Positions 1 to 8,677 of a stretch of 64,000 nt of DNA are shown here, piece by piece (position 1 is the stretch's first letter; every line of letters begins with the position of its first letter). Origin of the DNA: Pseudomonas cavernae (GTDB lineage: Bacteria; Pseudomonadota; Gammaproteobacteria; Pseudomonadales; Pseudomonadaceae); the NCBI RefSeq assembly GCF_003595175.1, contig NZ_CP032419.1, forward strand, positions 3,100,001 through 3,164,000, given 5' to 3'. A model generated the notes under the pieces. That model made no database searches, was not told the origin of the DNA, and saw nothing but the letters and a program-made list of their open reading frames with translations. A program made the translations under genes and the position numbers.

Positions 1-282
1 GCGCACTACCCCGGTATCGTGCTCCGGCAGCCCGGTCACCAGACCCTGCAAGATCAGGGTGCGACCATCCAACTCGGGAACCAGGCGATCGCTCAGCGCC
101 CAGTGCGCCGAAGCGCAGGCCCAGCTGAAGCCGAAGAGAAAGAACGCCAGCGGATAGCTGCGAAACGGCAGCGCCATCAGGCCGACCAGCGGCAGAACCA
201 GCAGCAACCACACCGGCGGCAACGCCGGGAGAAAACGCAGGGCCAATAGCCCCACGGCGAGCGCCAGCATCCCTGTGCGCAT
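1..282 (-). CDS. comEC: ComEC/Rec2-family DNA internalisation protein, N-terminal part (cut by window edge)
   Basis: ComEC is the inner-membrane channel that takes up single-stranded DNA in natural transformation. Only the first 94 codons are in the window; the frame is open to base 1. The translated start (MRTGMLALAVGLLALRFLP) and the following hydrophobic segments resemble the N-terminal membrane part (DUF4131 type) of ComEC, followed by a stretch typical of the start of its soluble loop (LDGRTLILQGLVTGLPEHD). The ATG at 282 was chosen; an in-frame ATG at 270 is an alternative. The gene diverges from the DUF2062 gene, as I recall it does in P. aeruginosa (PA2984/PA2985). The family call rests on a short segment plus synteny. 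Confidence 0.75.
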   Translation of the reverse strand, partial: MRTGMLALAVGLLALRFLPALPPVWLLLVLPLVGLMALPFRSYPLAFFLFGFSWACASAHWALSDRLVPELDGRTLILQGLVTGLPEHDTGVVR

Positions 283-424
283 ACGAGCGAGCTCCAGAAA
301 ACCTCGTCCATGAGTCTGCAGCGAACATAGGTACGGTCACTAAATCGCTGTCACAATCTGCGAAAGTGGCGTCCCTGCAATTCCGTGCATAATACCCCGG
401 CATCACGTCCTGCCCGAGAAGCTT

Positions 425-985
425 ATGCCGCGACGCCTGTTCAAGCGCTACATGCCCAATCCGCAAAGCATCCGCGAGCACAAATCGCTGCGTTTTCTCG
501 GCACTCTGATGCACGACCCCAACCTCTGGCACCTCAACCGCCACTCGGTGGCGCGGGCCATGGCCGTGGGCCTGTTCGCCGCCTTCATTCCCATTCCCAT
601 GCAGATGCTGCTGGCCGCCAGCCTGGCGGTGCCGGTGCGCAGCAATCTGCCGATTGCGGTGGGCCTGGTGTGGCTGACCAACCCGATCACCATGCCGCCG
701 GTGTTCTACTGCACCTATAAGCTGGGTGCCTGGATCATGCAGGTACCGGCCGGTCAGGTCGGCGAACAGGTGTGGCCACGAATCGGCCGCTTCTTCGACG
801 AGCCGTCGTGGGAGCTGATCCAGTTGATGTGGAAACCCATCCTGCAACCCTTTCTGCTCGGCTCGGTGGTCTGTGGCATTCTCGCCGCTCTTGGCGGCTA
901 TGTGTTGACCAGGCTGTACTGGCGCTGGTGGGTGCAGCGCAACTGGAACAAGCGCCGCGAAGCGCGACGAGAACGCACCCCATGA
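425..985 (+). CDS. DUF2062 domain inner-membrane protein
   Basis: 186-residue protein of the DUF2062 family, whose biochemical role is not established. Visible features are a basic N-terminus (MPRRLFKRYMP), a conserved central membrane region with the typical run VGLVWLTNPITMPPVFY near residues 79-95, and a second hydrophobic stretch near residues 139-163 followed by a very basic tail (NKRREARRERTP). Two or more membrane segments with a cytoplasmic basic end are likely. It is transcribed alone, divergently from comEC. Its TGA stop lies inside a perfect terminator palindrome, so the coding sequence ends within the terminator stem. Confidence 0.85.
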   Translation: MPRRLFKRYMPNPQSIREHKSLRFLGTLMHDPNLWHLNRHSVARAMAVGLFAAFIPIPMQMLLAASLAVPVRSNLPIAVGLVWLTNPITMPPVFYCTYKLGAWIMQVPAGQVGEQVWPRIGRFFDEPSWELIQLMWKPILQPFLLGSVVCGILAALGGYVLTRLYWRWWVQRNWNKRREARRERTP

Positions 986-1016
986 AAAACGCCGCTCGTA
1001 AGCGGCGTTTTTCATG
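981..1016. terminator. Bidirectional intrinsic terminator between DUF2062 gene and lolE
   Basis: Perfect 16-bp inverted repeat (arms 981-996 and 1001-1016) with a 4-base loop. The GC-rich core is flanked by AAAAA on one side and TTTTT on the other, so it can terminate both convergent genes. It overlaps the TGA stop of the upstream gene. Confidence 0.9.
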
Positions 1017-1024
1017 GGCGTGAA

Positions 1025-2269
1025 TCACTCGTAACGCAAGGCTTCCGCTGGCTGGATCTGCGCCGCGCGCCAGGACGGATAGAGGGTCGCGAGGAAACTC
1101 AGGGACAGCGCCGCAACGGCGATCAGCAACACGTCCGCTCCCTGCAACTCGGAGGGCAAGTTGCTGATGAAATACACATCCGAGCTGAAGATATGCTGGC
1201 CGCTGATCCGCTCCAGCCAGCCGACCAGGCTGCTGACATTCAGCGCGGCGATCACCCCGAGCACGACGCCGATAGAGGTGCCGATCACGCCGATGATCGA
1301 ACCCTGGACCACGAAGGTGGCCATGATCTGCCCCGGCGTGGCACCGAGGGTACGCAGGATGGCAATGTCGCCGCCCTTGTCGGCCACCACCATGATCAGC
1401 GTGGCGATGATGTTGAAGGCCGCCACCGCGACGATCAGCAGCAACAGCAGGCCGATCATGGTCTTCTCCATCTTCATCGCGCTGAACAGGCTGCCCTGGG
1501 TCTGGGTCCAGTCGCTGGCGCGGTAGCCCTGCCCCAGCTGGCCGGCAAGCGCCGCCGCCACCTGGGGCGCCTGATACAGATCCTTCAGAGCCAGGCGCAC
1601 GCTCTGTACCTGCCCCGGCTGCATGCGCTGCATGGCCGCAGCATCGGCAACATGGATCAGCGCCAGGTTGCCGTCCAACTCGGCGCCGACCTTGAACACG
1701 CCCACCACGTTGAGACGCTGCATGCGCGGGGTGATGCCGCCGGGCGCCGAACTGGCCTCGGGAATGATCAGGGTCAGCTTGTCGCCGACGTTGATACGGA
1801 AGCGCCGCGCGGTGATTTCACCGATGACCACGCCGAACCCACCCGGCTTGAGGTCATCGAGACGGCCCTGGACGATATGCTCGCCGATGATCGACACCTT
1901 GGGCTCTTCCTGCGGATCGACGCCGTTGATTTGCACCGACTGCATGGCGCCCTTGTACGACAGCATGCCCTCCAGCTCGCTGAACGGTGCCGCCGCCAGC
2001 ACCTGCGGATTGGCTTCGGCCTTGCTCGCTACTGCACGCCAATCGTCCAGCGGCTGCACGCCAACGAGAGTGGCGTGCGGCACCATGCCGAGGATGCGCG
2101 CACTCATTTCCTTCTGGAAACCATTCATCACCGACAGCACCACGATCATCGCCAGCACACCGAGCGCCAGGCCGATCATCGAGGTCAGCGAGATGAACGA
2201 GATGTAGTGGTTGCGCCGCTTGGCTCGGGTATAGCGGCTGCCGATGAAGATCGAAAGAGGCCGGAACAT
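1025..2269 (-). CDS. lolE: Lipoprotein-releasing ABC transporter permease (LolC/LolE family), second copy
   Basis: 414-residue inner-membrane permease of the LolCDE complex, which extracts outer-membrane lipoproteins from the inner membrane and hands them to LolA. The architecture is the four-helix MacB/FtsX type: one membrane helix near residues 24-48, a large periplasmic domain (about 50-265), then three helices near 271-294, 315-345 and 377-398. The C-terminus PAEALRYE is shared with its paralog LolC upstream. It is the last gene of the lolC-lolD-lolE operon, and its ATG overlaps the lolD TGA by one base (TGATG). Which permease is C and which is E is assigned by position and paralogy; the family assignment is firm. 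Confidence 0.93.
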   Translation of the reverse strand: MFRPLSIFIGSRYTRAKRRNHYISFISLTSMIGLALGVLAMIVVLSVMNGFQKEMSARILGMVPHATLVGVQPLDDWRAVASKAEANPQVLAAAPFSELEGMLSYKGAMQSVQINGVDPQEEPKVSIIGEHIVQGRLDDLKPGGFGVVIGEITARRFRINVGDKLTLIIPEASSAPGGITPRMQRLNVVGVFKVGAELDGNLALIHVADAAAMQRMQPGQVQSVRLALKDLYQAPQVAAALAGQLGQGYRASDWTQTQGSLFSAMKMEKTMIGLLLLLIVAVAAFNIIATLIMVVADKGGDIAILRTLGATPGQIMATFVVQGSIIGVIGTSIGVVLGVIAALNVSSLVGWLERISGQHIFSSDVYFISNLPSELQGADVLLIAVAALSLSFLATLYPSWRAAQIQPAEALRYE

Positions 2270-2952
2270 CAGGCAGCCACCAGCCGGCCATCTTCCAGGC
2301 GCAGGATGCGATCCATCTGCCCGGCCAGCTCGGGGTCGTGGGTCACCACCAGGAAGGCGGTGTTCGACGAGCTGCTCAGTTCACGCATCAGCTCCTGGAT
2401 GCCCTGGGCGGTGTGATGGTCGAGGTTGCCGGTGGGCTCGTCGAGCAGCACCAGACCGGGCTGGTTGACCAGCGCCCGGGCGATGGCCACGCGCTGACGC
2501 TCGCCACCGGACAGCTCGGCCGGCTTGTGCGTCAGGCGATGACCGAGACCGACCCGCTGCAGCAAGGCCGTGGCCCGCTCACGCGCCGCGGGAATCGCAG
2601 TCTTGCCGATCAACAGCGGCATGCACACGTTCTCCAGCGCGGTGAACTCCGGCAGCAGGTGGTGGAACTGGTAGACGAAGCCCAGCTCACGATTGCGCAA
2701 CAGACCGCGGGCCTTCTCGTTAAGCGCCGACAGCTCTTCGCCGGCCAGCCAGACGCTGCCCTGACTGGGGGTATCCAGGCCGCCGAGCATGTTCAGCAAG
2801 GTGCTCTTGCCCGAACCGGAGCTGCCGACGATCGCCACTCGCTCGCCCGCCTGCAATTCCAGTTCGAGGCCAGCCAGCACTTCCACCGACTGCGGGCCCT
2901 CGTCATAGCTCTTGCCCAGGTTGCGGCAACTCAGAACAACTTGCTTACTCAT
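2269..2952 (-). CDS. lolD: Lipoprotein-releasing ABC transporter ATP-binding protein LolD
   Basis: ATPase subunit that powers lipoprotein release by LolCDE at the cytoplasmic face of the inner membrane. From the chosen start (MSKQVVL) it is 227 residues. Walker [10 protein letters not shown] lies at 43-51, the Q-loop at Gln95, signature LSGGERQ at 147-153, and Walker B LVLLDEP at 167-173. A longer frame continues upstream, but the ATG at 2952 overlaps the end of lolC by 8 bases, the usual translational coupling, and gives the family's normal length. It sits between the two permease genes. Confidence 0.96.
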   Translation of the reverse strand: MSKQVVLSCRNLGKSYDEGPQSVEVLAGLELELQAGERVAIVGSSGSGKSTLLNMLGGLDTPSQGSVWLAGEELSALNEKARGLLRNRELGFVYQFHHLLPEFTALENVCMPLLIGKTAIPAARERATALLQRVGLGHRLTHKPAELSGGERQRVAIARALVNQPGLVLLDEPTGNLDHHTAQGIQELMRELSSSSNTAFLVVTHDPELAGQMDRILRLEDGRLVAA

Positions 2953-4192
2953 AACGTAACGCCTCCGCAGGCTCGGTACGTGCGGCACGCCAGGCCGGAT
3001 AAAGAGTGGCGAGGAAACTCAGGACCAGCGCCGCGCCGCACACCAGGACGACGTCTTCGCGCATCAGCTGCGACGGCAGGTAATCGATGAAATACACATC
3101 GGCATTGAGGAATTTCAGCCCCAGTAGGCGCTCCAGCGCGGCGATCCAGCTGCTGATGTTGAGCGCCGAGACCATCCCCAGCACCGCGCCGATCAGGGTA
3201 CCGACCACGCCGATCACCGTGCCCTGGACCATGAAGATGCGCATGATCTGCTGCGGCGTCGCGCCCAGGGTGCGGAGGATGGCGATATCGCCCTTCTTGT
3301 CGGTGACCACCATGACCAGGGTGGAAATGATGTTGAACGCCGCCACCGCCACGATCAGCAACAGCAACAGGCCGATCATCGCCTTCTCCATGCGGATCGC
3401 CTGATACAGATTGCCGTGCGAGCGCGTCCAGTCACGGGCATAGTAGTCCTCGCCGAGGCGCTGGGCGATGTCCCAGGAAATCCGCGGTGCCTGGAACAGA
3501 TCGGCGAACTTGAGGCGCACGCCCTGCACCTGCCCGGGCTTCCAGCGATGCAGACGGGCGATGTCGTCCAGGTTGGCCATGGCCACATGGCCGTCGATCT
3601 CGCCAGCGCCGACATGGAAGATACCGACCACGGTGAAACGCTTGATCCGCGGGAACATGCCGGCCGGGGTCACCGTCACTTCCGGGGCGACGAAGGTGAG
3701 CTTGTCGCCGACACCGACGCCGAGCTTGGTCGCCGCCTTGTCGCCGATGACGATGCCGAAGCTGCCGGCCTTGAGGTCATCCAGACTGCCCTGGCGGAAG
3801 AAATCGCCGATGATCGACACCTTGCGCTCTTCCTGCGGGTCGACGGCGTTGATCAGCACCTTCTCGACCTGGCCGTTATTGGTCAACAGCCCCTGCATCT
3901 GGGTAAAAGGCGCGGCGGCCACGACCTGCGGGCGTTTCAGCACCTTGGCCGCCATGCCGCGCCAGTCGCTGATCGGCTCCGGCGATTCGATGGTGGCGTG
4001 CGGCACCATGCCCAGCACGCGGGTGCGCATCTCGTAATCGAAGCCGTTCATCACCGACAACACCACGATCATCACCAGCACGCCGAGGGCGAGGCCGATC
4101 ATCGAAGTCAGGGAGATGAAGGAAACGAAATGGCTACGACGCTTGGCACGCGTGTAGCGGGCGCCGATGAACACGGACAGCGGTCTGAACAT
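2945..4192 (-). CDS. lolC: Lipoprotein-releasing ABC transporter permease (LolC/LolE family), first copy
   Basis: 415-residue MacB/FtsX-type permease, paralogous over its whole length to the 1025-2269 gene (shared N-terminus [17 protein letters not shown] and C-terminus PAEALRYE). It is the promoter-proximal gene of lolCDE. The open frame extends 53 codons further upstream, but the ATG at 4192 matches the paralog's start and leaves a 98-bp divergent promoter region before the PilZ gene. Two distinct permeases, rather than one LolF, place the organism among gammaproteobacteria with a heterodimeric LolCE. Confidence 0.94.
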   Translation of the reverse strand: MFRPLSVFIGARYTRAKRRSHFVSFISLTSMIGLALGVLVMIVVLSVMNGFDYEMRTRVLGMVPHATIESPEPISDWRGMAAKVLKRPQVVAAAPFTQMQGLLTNNGQVEKVLINAVDPQEERKVSIIGDFFRQGSLDDLKAGSFGIVIGDKAATKLGVGVGDKLTFVAPEVTVTPAGMFPRIKRFTVVGIFHVGAGEIDGHVAMANLDDIARLHRWKPGQVQGVRLKFADLFQAPRISWDIAQRLGEDYYARDWTRSHGNLYQAIRMEKAMIGLLLLLIVAVAAFNIISTLVMVVTDKKGDIAILRTLGATPQQIMRIFMVQGTVIGVVGTLIGAVLGMVSALNISSWIAALERLLGLKFLNADVYFIDYLPSQLMREDVVLVCGAALVLSFLATLYPAWRAARTEPAEALRYE

Positions 4193-4290
4193 AGAAAGAG
4201 TTGGTTCGCTGGCGAAAGAGGAAACGTCCTTGTGGCGGGGCCTGGCGAGCAGCTTTACACTCAGACCACTGCTAATTCCATGGGTTCGCC

Positions 4291-4863
4291 ATGTCGACAC
4301 AAGATGAAGATGAGCGCCGCGAATACTATCGTATCGACGACACGATCGCACTGGAATTCACCCTCCTGGACGGTGCCGAAGCCACCGCCAGCGAAGCGCT
4401 CCACGACAGCTCGCCACTGTTCAACCTGCTCAGCGAACTGCACCTGCTGGACTACGAGTCACAGCACCTGCTGCGGCATATCAGCGAGCGCGACCGCACC
4501 CTGGCCAACTACCTGAAAGTCATCAACAAGCGCACCGACCTGCTCGGCCAGGCACTGGCGCAAAACCTGCTGCGCGAGATCGGCCCGTTGCGCCAGGTCA
4601 GCATGTCCGAAGGCGGGCTGGGCTTCGACCACCCGCAGCCCATTGCGCTGGGTAGCCATCTGGCCATGAAGATGGTGCTGATGCCGCAGGCCCTCGGTCT
4701 ATTGGTACGCGCCGTGGTGATCCATTGCCAGCCGCAGGACAACGGCTCGTATGACATCGGCACCGAATTCGAGGCCATGAGCGACGCGCAGCGTCAGTTG
4801 CTGGCCCGGCATATCCTGCAAAAACAGGCGCTGGAGCGGCGGCAGGCGCGCGAGCAACTCTGA
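4291..4863 (+). CDS. PilZ domain-containing protein, putative cyclic-di-GMP receptor
   Basis: 190-residue cytoplasmic protein. An RxxxR pair (R10-R14 in RREYYR) near the N-terminus and the later SMSEGGLGF segment fit the two halves of a PilZ c-di-GMP site. The second motif is normally (D/N)xSxxG, and here the first position is Ser, so binding may be altered. The region between is helical and longer than in minimal PilZ proteins. The gene is divergent from lolC and followed 31 bp later by a secreted small protein and a glycerophosphodiesterase. By position it corresponds to PA2989 (from memory). Confidence 0.85.
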   Translation: MSTQDEDERREYYRIDDTIALEFTLLDGAEATASEALHDSSPLFNLLSELHLLDYESQHLLRHISERDRTLANYLKVINKRTDLLGQALAQNLLREIGPLRQVSMSEGGLGFDHPQPIALGSHLAMKMVLMPQALGLLVRAVVIHCQPQDNGSYDIGTEFEAMSDAQRQLLARHILQKQALERRQAREQL

Positions 4864-4894
4864 CCTTCCGACCGCCTGCTGAGGGAGACCGGCC

Positions 4895-5218
4895 ATGTTG
4901 CGCCTGCTGTTGATCTTCGCCCTCCTCTGCCCGCTCACTGGCTGGGCGGAGACCATCGAAATCCCCCTCGGCCAGCAAGGCGCAGCGAATATCCGCCTGC
5001 CTGCTCGCGGCGAATCGCAGCAAGCGGTACTGCTGCGCTTCGGCCTCGCCGATCAGGAACATGCGCCGGTCGGCCAGCCGCCGATCACCCGCTGGGACTA
5101 CCGTGAATTCAGTCTGTACTTCGAAAGCGGCCGGGTAATCGACAGAGTCATCCACCACCACCCGCGCTACCCCGCGCAATTGCCGGATGCACAGCAGCAA
5201 CCTAAGGAGTCCCCGTGA
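4895..5218 (+). CDS. Small exported protein of unknown function
   Basis: 107-residue protein with a clear signal peptide (MLRLLLIFALLCPLTGWAE, cleavage likely after GWA). The mature part has no motif I recognise; it contains a segment ITRWDYREFSLYFESGRVIDRVIHH that looks like a beta-rich periplasmic domain. A start with GAGGGAG-like Shine-Dalgarno lies at 4881-4886. Its stop overlaps the GTG start of the next gene (GTGA), so it is translationally coupled to the glycerophosphodiesterase. Confidence 0.75.
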   Translation: MLRLLLIFALLCPLTGWAETIEIPLGQQGAANIRLPARGESQQAVLLRFGLADQEHAPVGQPPITRWDYREFSLYFESGRVIDRVIHHHPRYPAQLPDAQQQPKESP

Positions 5219-5937
5219 CACAGATCTACGGCCACCGCGGCGCCAAAGGCGAAGCCCCGGAAAACACCCTGAGCAGCTTCCAGAAATGCCTCGAGCACGG
5301 GGTTCGCCGCTGCGAACTGGACCTGCACCTGTCGCGTGACGGCGAGTTGATGGTGATTCACGACTCGAGCCTGAAGCGCACCACCGGCCATCGCGGCAAA
5401 GTCGTCGAACACGATGCTGCCGAACTGGCGCAATACGATGCCCGCCTAGGCGGCCCAGGCTGGCCGCAACCCTGCCCCATTCCACGCCTGGCCGAACTGT
5501 TCGAGCAATGTCCGTTCGAGCACTGGCAGCTGGAGGTCAAAAGCGCTTCGCGCGAGCGCGCGGCGCGCACCGTGCTGGCGATCCAAGAATTGGTCAGGGA
5601 ATACGGGATAACCGATAGGGTCACCGTCACTTCCAGCTCGCGGGAGGTGTTGCGCGCCCTCAACGAGCTGACCCCGCAGCTGGCACGCGGCCTGGTGGCC
5701 GAATACGCTTGGCTCGACCCGATCAAGGTGGCGCAGAGCTATGGCTGCCACCTGCTGGCGCTGAACTGGACGCTGTGCACCCCCGAGCGCTTGCTCAGGG
5801 CACAAAAGCAGGGTTTGCACGTGTCAGTGTGGACGGTCAACGAGCCGGCGCTGATGCGCCGGCTCGCCGATTTCGGCGCGGATAGCCTGATTACAGACTT
5901 TCCCGGTTTGGCCAGCGCCACGCTCGGGAATCGCTGA
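5215..5937 (+). CDS. Glycerophosphodiester phosphodiesterase
   Basis: 240-residue cytoplasmic GDPD enzyme that hydrolyses glycerophosphodiesters to sn-glycerol 3-phosphate and an alcohol. The family signature HRGAKGEAPENT is at residues 7-18, the metal-binding CELDLHLSRDGELMVIHD at about 36-53, and the C-terminal WTVNEPALMRRLADFGADSLITDFP is typical. There is no signal peptide, so it is UgpQ-like rather than periplasmic GlpQ. The GTG start overlaps the preceding gene. It ends at a hairpin shared with the convergent sthA gene. Confidence 0.92.
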   Translation: MTQIYGHRGAKGEAPENTLSSFQKCLEHGVRRCELDLHLSRDGELMVIHDSSLKRTTGHRGKVVEHDAAELAQYDARLGGPGWPQPCPIPRLAELFEQCPFEHWQLEVKSASRERAARTVLAIQELVREYGITDRVTVTSSSREVLRALNELTPQLARGLVAEYAWLDPIKVAQSYGCHLLALNWTLCTPERLLRAQKQGLHVSVWTVNEPALMRRLADFGADSLITDFPGLASATLGNR

Positions 5938-5946
5938 AGAAATCCC

Positions 5947-5975
5947 CTCCGACCGGCTCAGGCCACCGGTCGGAG
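5947..5975. terminator. Hairpin between convergent GDPD gene and sthA
   Basis: Perfect 10-bp inverted repeat (5947-5956 / 5966-5975) with a 9-base loop lying between two convergent stop codons. The T-tracts on both sides are weak (a run of six A follows at 5982), so its strength as an intrinsic terminator is uncertain. Confidence 0.6.
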
Positions 5976-5979
5976 CCGC

Positions 5980-7374
5980 TCAAAAAAGCCGGTTGAGACC
6001 ATCGAACGCCGCCACCCGATAGGCTTCGGCCATGGTCGGGTAGTTGAAGGTGGTATTGACGAAGTACTTGATGGTATTCGCCTCGCCCTTCTGGTTCATG
6101 ATCGCCTGACCGATGTGCACGATCTCCGAGGCCTGGTAGCCGAAGCAGTGCACACCCAGCACTTCCAGGGTTTCGCGGTGGAACAGAATCTTCAGCATGC
6201 CCACCGGCTCGTTGGAAATCTGCGCCCGTGCCATGCCCTTGAAGAATGCCTTGCCCACTTCATAGGGGATCTTCGCCTGGGTCAGCTCCTTCTCGTTTTT
6301 GCCGATCGAGCTGATCTCCGGAATGGTGTAGATGCCGGTCGGCACGTCATCGACGAAGCGCCAGCTGTCATTCTCGACAATATTGCCGGCAGCCGAACGG
6401 CCCTGGTCATAGGCGGCACTAGCCAGGCTCGGCCAGCCGATCACATCGCCAACCGCGAAGATGTTGGAGATCGAGGTGCGGTAGCTGTGGTCCACCTCGA
6501 TCTGCCCGCGGCTGTTGACCTTGATCCCGATGTTCTCCAGGCCCAGCTTGTCGGTGTTGCCGGTGCGCCCGTTGCACCACAACAGCGCGTCGGCCTTGAT
6601 CTTCTTGCCGGACTTCAGGTGCAGAATCACGCCGTCGTCCACGCCCTCGATGCGCTCGTATTCCTCGTTGTGGCGGATCAGCACGTTCTGGTTGCGCAGG
6701 TGATAGCTGAGCGCATCGGAGATTTCGTCGTCGAGGAAGCTCAGGAGCTGGTCGCGGTTGTCGATCAGGTCGACCAGCACGCCGAGGCCGCTGAAGATCG
6801 AGGCGTATTCACTGCCGATCACCCCGGCTCCGTAGATGATCAACCGGCGCGGCGTGTGGGTCAGGCTGAGGATGGTGTCGCTGTCGTAGACCCGCGGGTG
6901 GTTGAAGTCGACATCGGCCGGGCGATAGGGCCGCGAGCCGGTGGCGATGATGACCTGCTTGGCCACCAGCTTCTCCACCACGCCGTTCGGGCAGACCACC
7001 TCGATGGTCTGCTCGTCGGCGAAGCTGCCGGTGCCGAAGAACATGTCGATGCGGTTGTGCGCGTAGTAGCCGGTACGCGAGCTGACCTGCTTGGCAATCA
7101 CCTTCTCGGCGCTCTTCAGCACGTCCGGGAAGGAGAACCAGCGCGGCTCGCCGATCTGGCGGAACAGCGGGTTGGTGTTGTACTGCATGATCTGCCGCAC
7201 CGAGTGACGCAGCGCCTTGGACGGGATGGTGCCGAGGTGCGTGCAGTTGCCGCCCACTTCGCGGCGGCTGTCGACAACCGCCACCTTAAGACCGCTCTTC
7301 GCCGCGCTCATCGCCGCACCTTCACCCGCGGGACCCGAACCGAGCACCACTACGTCGTAGTTGTAGACCGCCAT
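5980..7374 (-). CDS. sthA: Soluble pyridine nucleotide transhydrogenase (Si-specific)
   Basis: 464-residue flavoprotein that balances NADPH and NAD+ in the cytosol. The FAD-binding motif [11 protein letters not shown] is near residues 9-19. The active-site loop reads [13 protein letters not shown]: the second Cys of the disulfide found in lipoamide dehydrogenases is replaced by Thr, which distinguishes Sth from its redox-disulfide relatives. The NAD(P) motif [18 protein letters not shown] lies mid-protein and the dimerisation domain is C-terminal. A good Shine-Dalgarno (GGAGTAAG) precedes the ATG at 7374. It is a single-gene unit. Confidence 0.97.
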   Translation of the reverse strand: MAVYNYDVVVLGSGPAGEGAAMSAAKSGLKVAVVDSRREVGGNCTHLGTIPSKALRHSVRQIMQYNTNPLFRQIGEPRWFSFPDVLKSAEKVIAKQVSSRTGYYAHNRIDMFFGTGSFADEQTIEVVCPNGVVEKLVAKQVIIATGSRPYRPADVDFNHPRVYDSDTILSLTHTPRRLIIYGAGVIGSEYASIFSGLGVLVDLIDNRDQLLSFLDDEISDALSYHLRNQNVLIRHNEEYERIEGVDDGVILHLKSGKKIKADALLWCNGRTGNTDKLGLENIGIKVNSRGQIEVDHSYRTSISNIFAVGDVIGWPSLASAAYDQGRSAAGNIVENDSWRFVDDVPTGIYTIPEISSIGKNEKELTQAKIPYEVGKAFFKGMARAQISNEPVGMLKILFHRETLEVLGVHCFGYQASEIVHIGQAIMNQKGEANTIKYFVNTTFNYPTMAEAYRVAAFDGLNRLF

Positions 7375-7549
7375 GCTTACTCCTTTTCAACAGGCCGCGG
7401 CGCTTTGGTGCTCCGCGGCTGCACCACAGCTCATGGCTGTGGCGAACACAATTATTGCCCGTCCCGCCAGGAACTGCCCTGCAGCTTAAACCCGGCGACT
7501 GGCGCTGCACATTAGCGCTTGGTCGTGGGGTAGGCGAATTTTGTCGCCA

Positions 7550-8569
7550 CTACAAAGCCCCCGCCTCCGCCGCAGGCAACAAGCGGCGAAACGCGCTGCT
7601 GGCGCGACTGCGAAAACCGCTGCCATCACGACTGACGAACAACGCCGCAATACCCTTTTCCTCCGCAAAAGCCAGACCGCGCTCAGTCCCCAGCACCATC
7701 AGTAGAGTCGACAAGCCATCGGCACGCAGGGCCGAACGCGCCACCACAGTGACGGCCGCCAGCGGGTGAGTCACCGGCGCGCCAGTGTGGGGATCGATGG
7801 TATGCGAATAGCGCTGCCCGCCGACTTCGAAATAATTGCGGTAATCACCGGAGGTGGACACACCATAACCCTCCAGCGCCAAGGTCAGCTGGGCCACCTG
7901 GCGATCATCGCGCGGCGCTTCGATGGCGATGCGCCAGGGCGAGCCATCCGGCTTGCGGCCGCGTACCTTGAGCTCACCGGTGATATCCAGCAGGTAACTG
8001 CGCAGCCCCAGCTCGTCCAGCCGCCGAGCGACACGATCGACCGTGTAACCCGCGGCAATGCTGTTGAAATCCACCTGCACGGCGGCATCTTTACACAGCT
8101 GCTGGCCGTCGATGCGCAGGTGCTGATGGCCAACATTGGCGCGCACCTGGGCGATTTCTTCTGCACTCGGCACCCGCTCACTGCGCGACTGTGGACCGAA
8201 GCCCCAGAGGTCGAGCAATGGCTCGATCGTCAGGTCGAAGGCCCCATCGCTGTCGCGGGCCAACGTCTCGCCCACACGCACCAGTTCCAGCACCGGCGCC
8301 GGCATCGCCTGGCAACTGCCGGCCGGCAGGGCATTGAAACGGGAAATCAGCGAGTCGCTGCGGTAGGTGGACATCTGCGCATCCACCTCGGCGAGAATCG
8401 CCTCGACCTCGGCGCGCAGGCGCTGCTGCCCGGGCGCCCGGGCCTGCGCCACATACTTGAGCGAATAATGGCTGCCCATGGTCGGCCCGGAAAACTCTTC
8501 GATCCTGTCGCCGCAGCCAGCCAGCAGCAGGCTAGCCAGCACCACTAACACTCGCGTATCAAGCCGCAC
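7550..8569 (-). CDS. apbE: FAD:protein FMN transferase ApbE, lipoprotein
   Basis: Periplasmic lipoprotein that transfers FMN from FAD to a threonine of target proteins such as NqrB/NqrC or RnfG/D. The chosen GTG start at 8569 has a GGGGGAG ribosome site and gives 339-340 residues with a lipobox LLLAGC (Cys about 19). The frame stays open upstream to 8668, but that extension is unlikely. ApbE hallmarks include the early GPTMGSHYSLKY, the central VDFNSIAAGYTVDRVA and the late HTIDPHTGAPVTHPL. In PAO1, as I recall, the Na+-NQR operon lies between apbE and gap; here the two are adjacent, so the flavinylation target must be encoded elsewhere. Confidence 0.93.
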   Translation of the reverse strand: MRLDTRVLVVLASLLLAGCGDRIEEFSGPTMGSHYSLKYVAQARAPGQQRLRAEVEAILAEVDAQMSTYRSDSLISRFNALPAGSCQAMPAPVLELVRVGETLARDSDGAFDLTIEPLLDLWGFGPQSRSERVPSAEEIAQVRANVGHQHLRIDGQQLCKDAAVQVDFNSIAAGYTVDRVARRLDELGLRSYLLDITGELKVRGRKPDGSPWRIAIEAPRDDRQVAQLTLALEGYGVSTSGDYRNYFEVGGQRYSHTIDPHTGAPVTHPLAAVTVVARSALRADGLSTLLMVLGTERGLAFAEEKGIAALFVSRDGSGFRSRASSAFRRLLPAAEAGAL

Positions 8570-8632
8570 AAACACTCCCCCGCAGAGCCCTTGGCTTCGC
8601 TCAAGTGAGCCCAATACACCGCCGGTCAAACG

Positions 8633-8660
8633 CAAAACGGGAGCCGAAGCTCCCGTTTTG
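8633..8660 (-). terminator. Intrinsic terminator of gap
   Basis: Perfect stem (8633-8644 / 8649-8660) with a UUCG tetraloop when read on the minus strand and a TTTT run at the 3' side. It lies just after the gap stop codon and before the apbE start, separating the two minus-strand genes. Confidence 0.88.
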
Positions 8661-8677
8661 TCATACATAACCGACGC

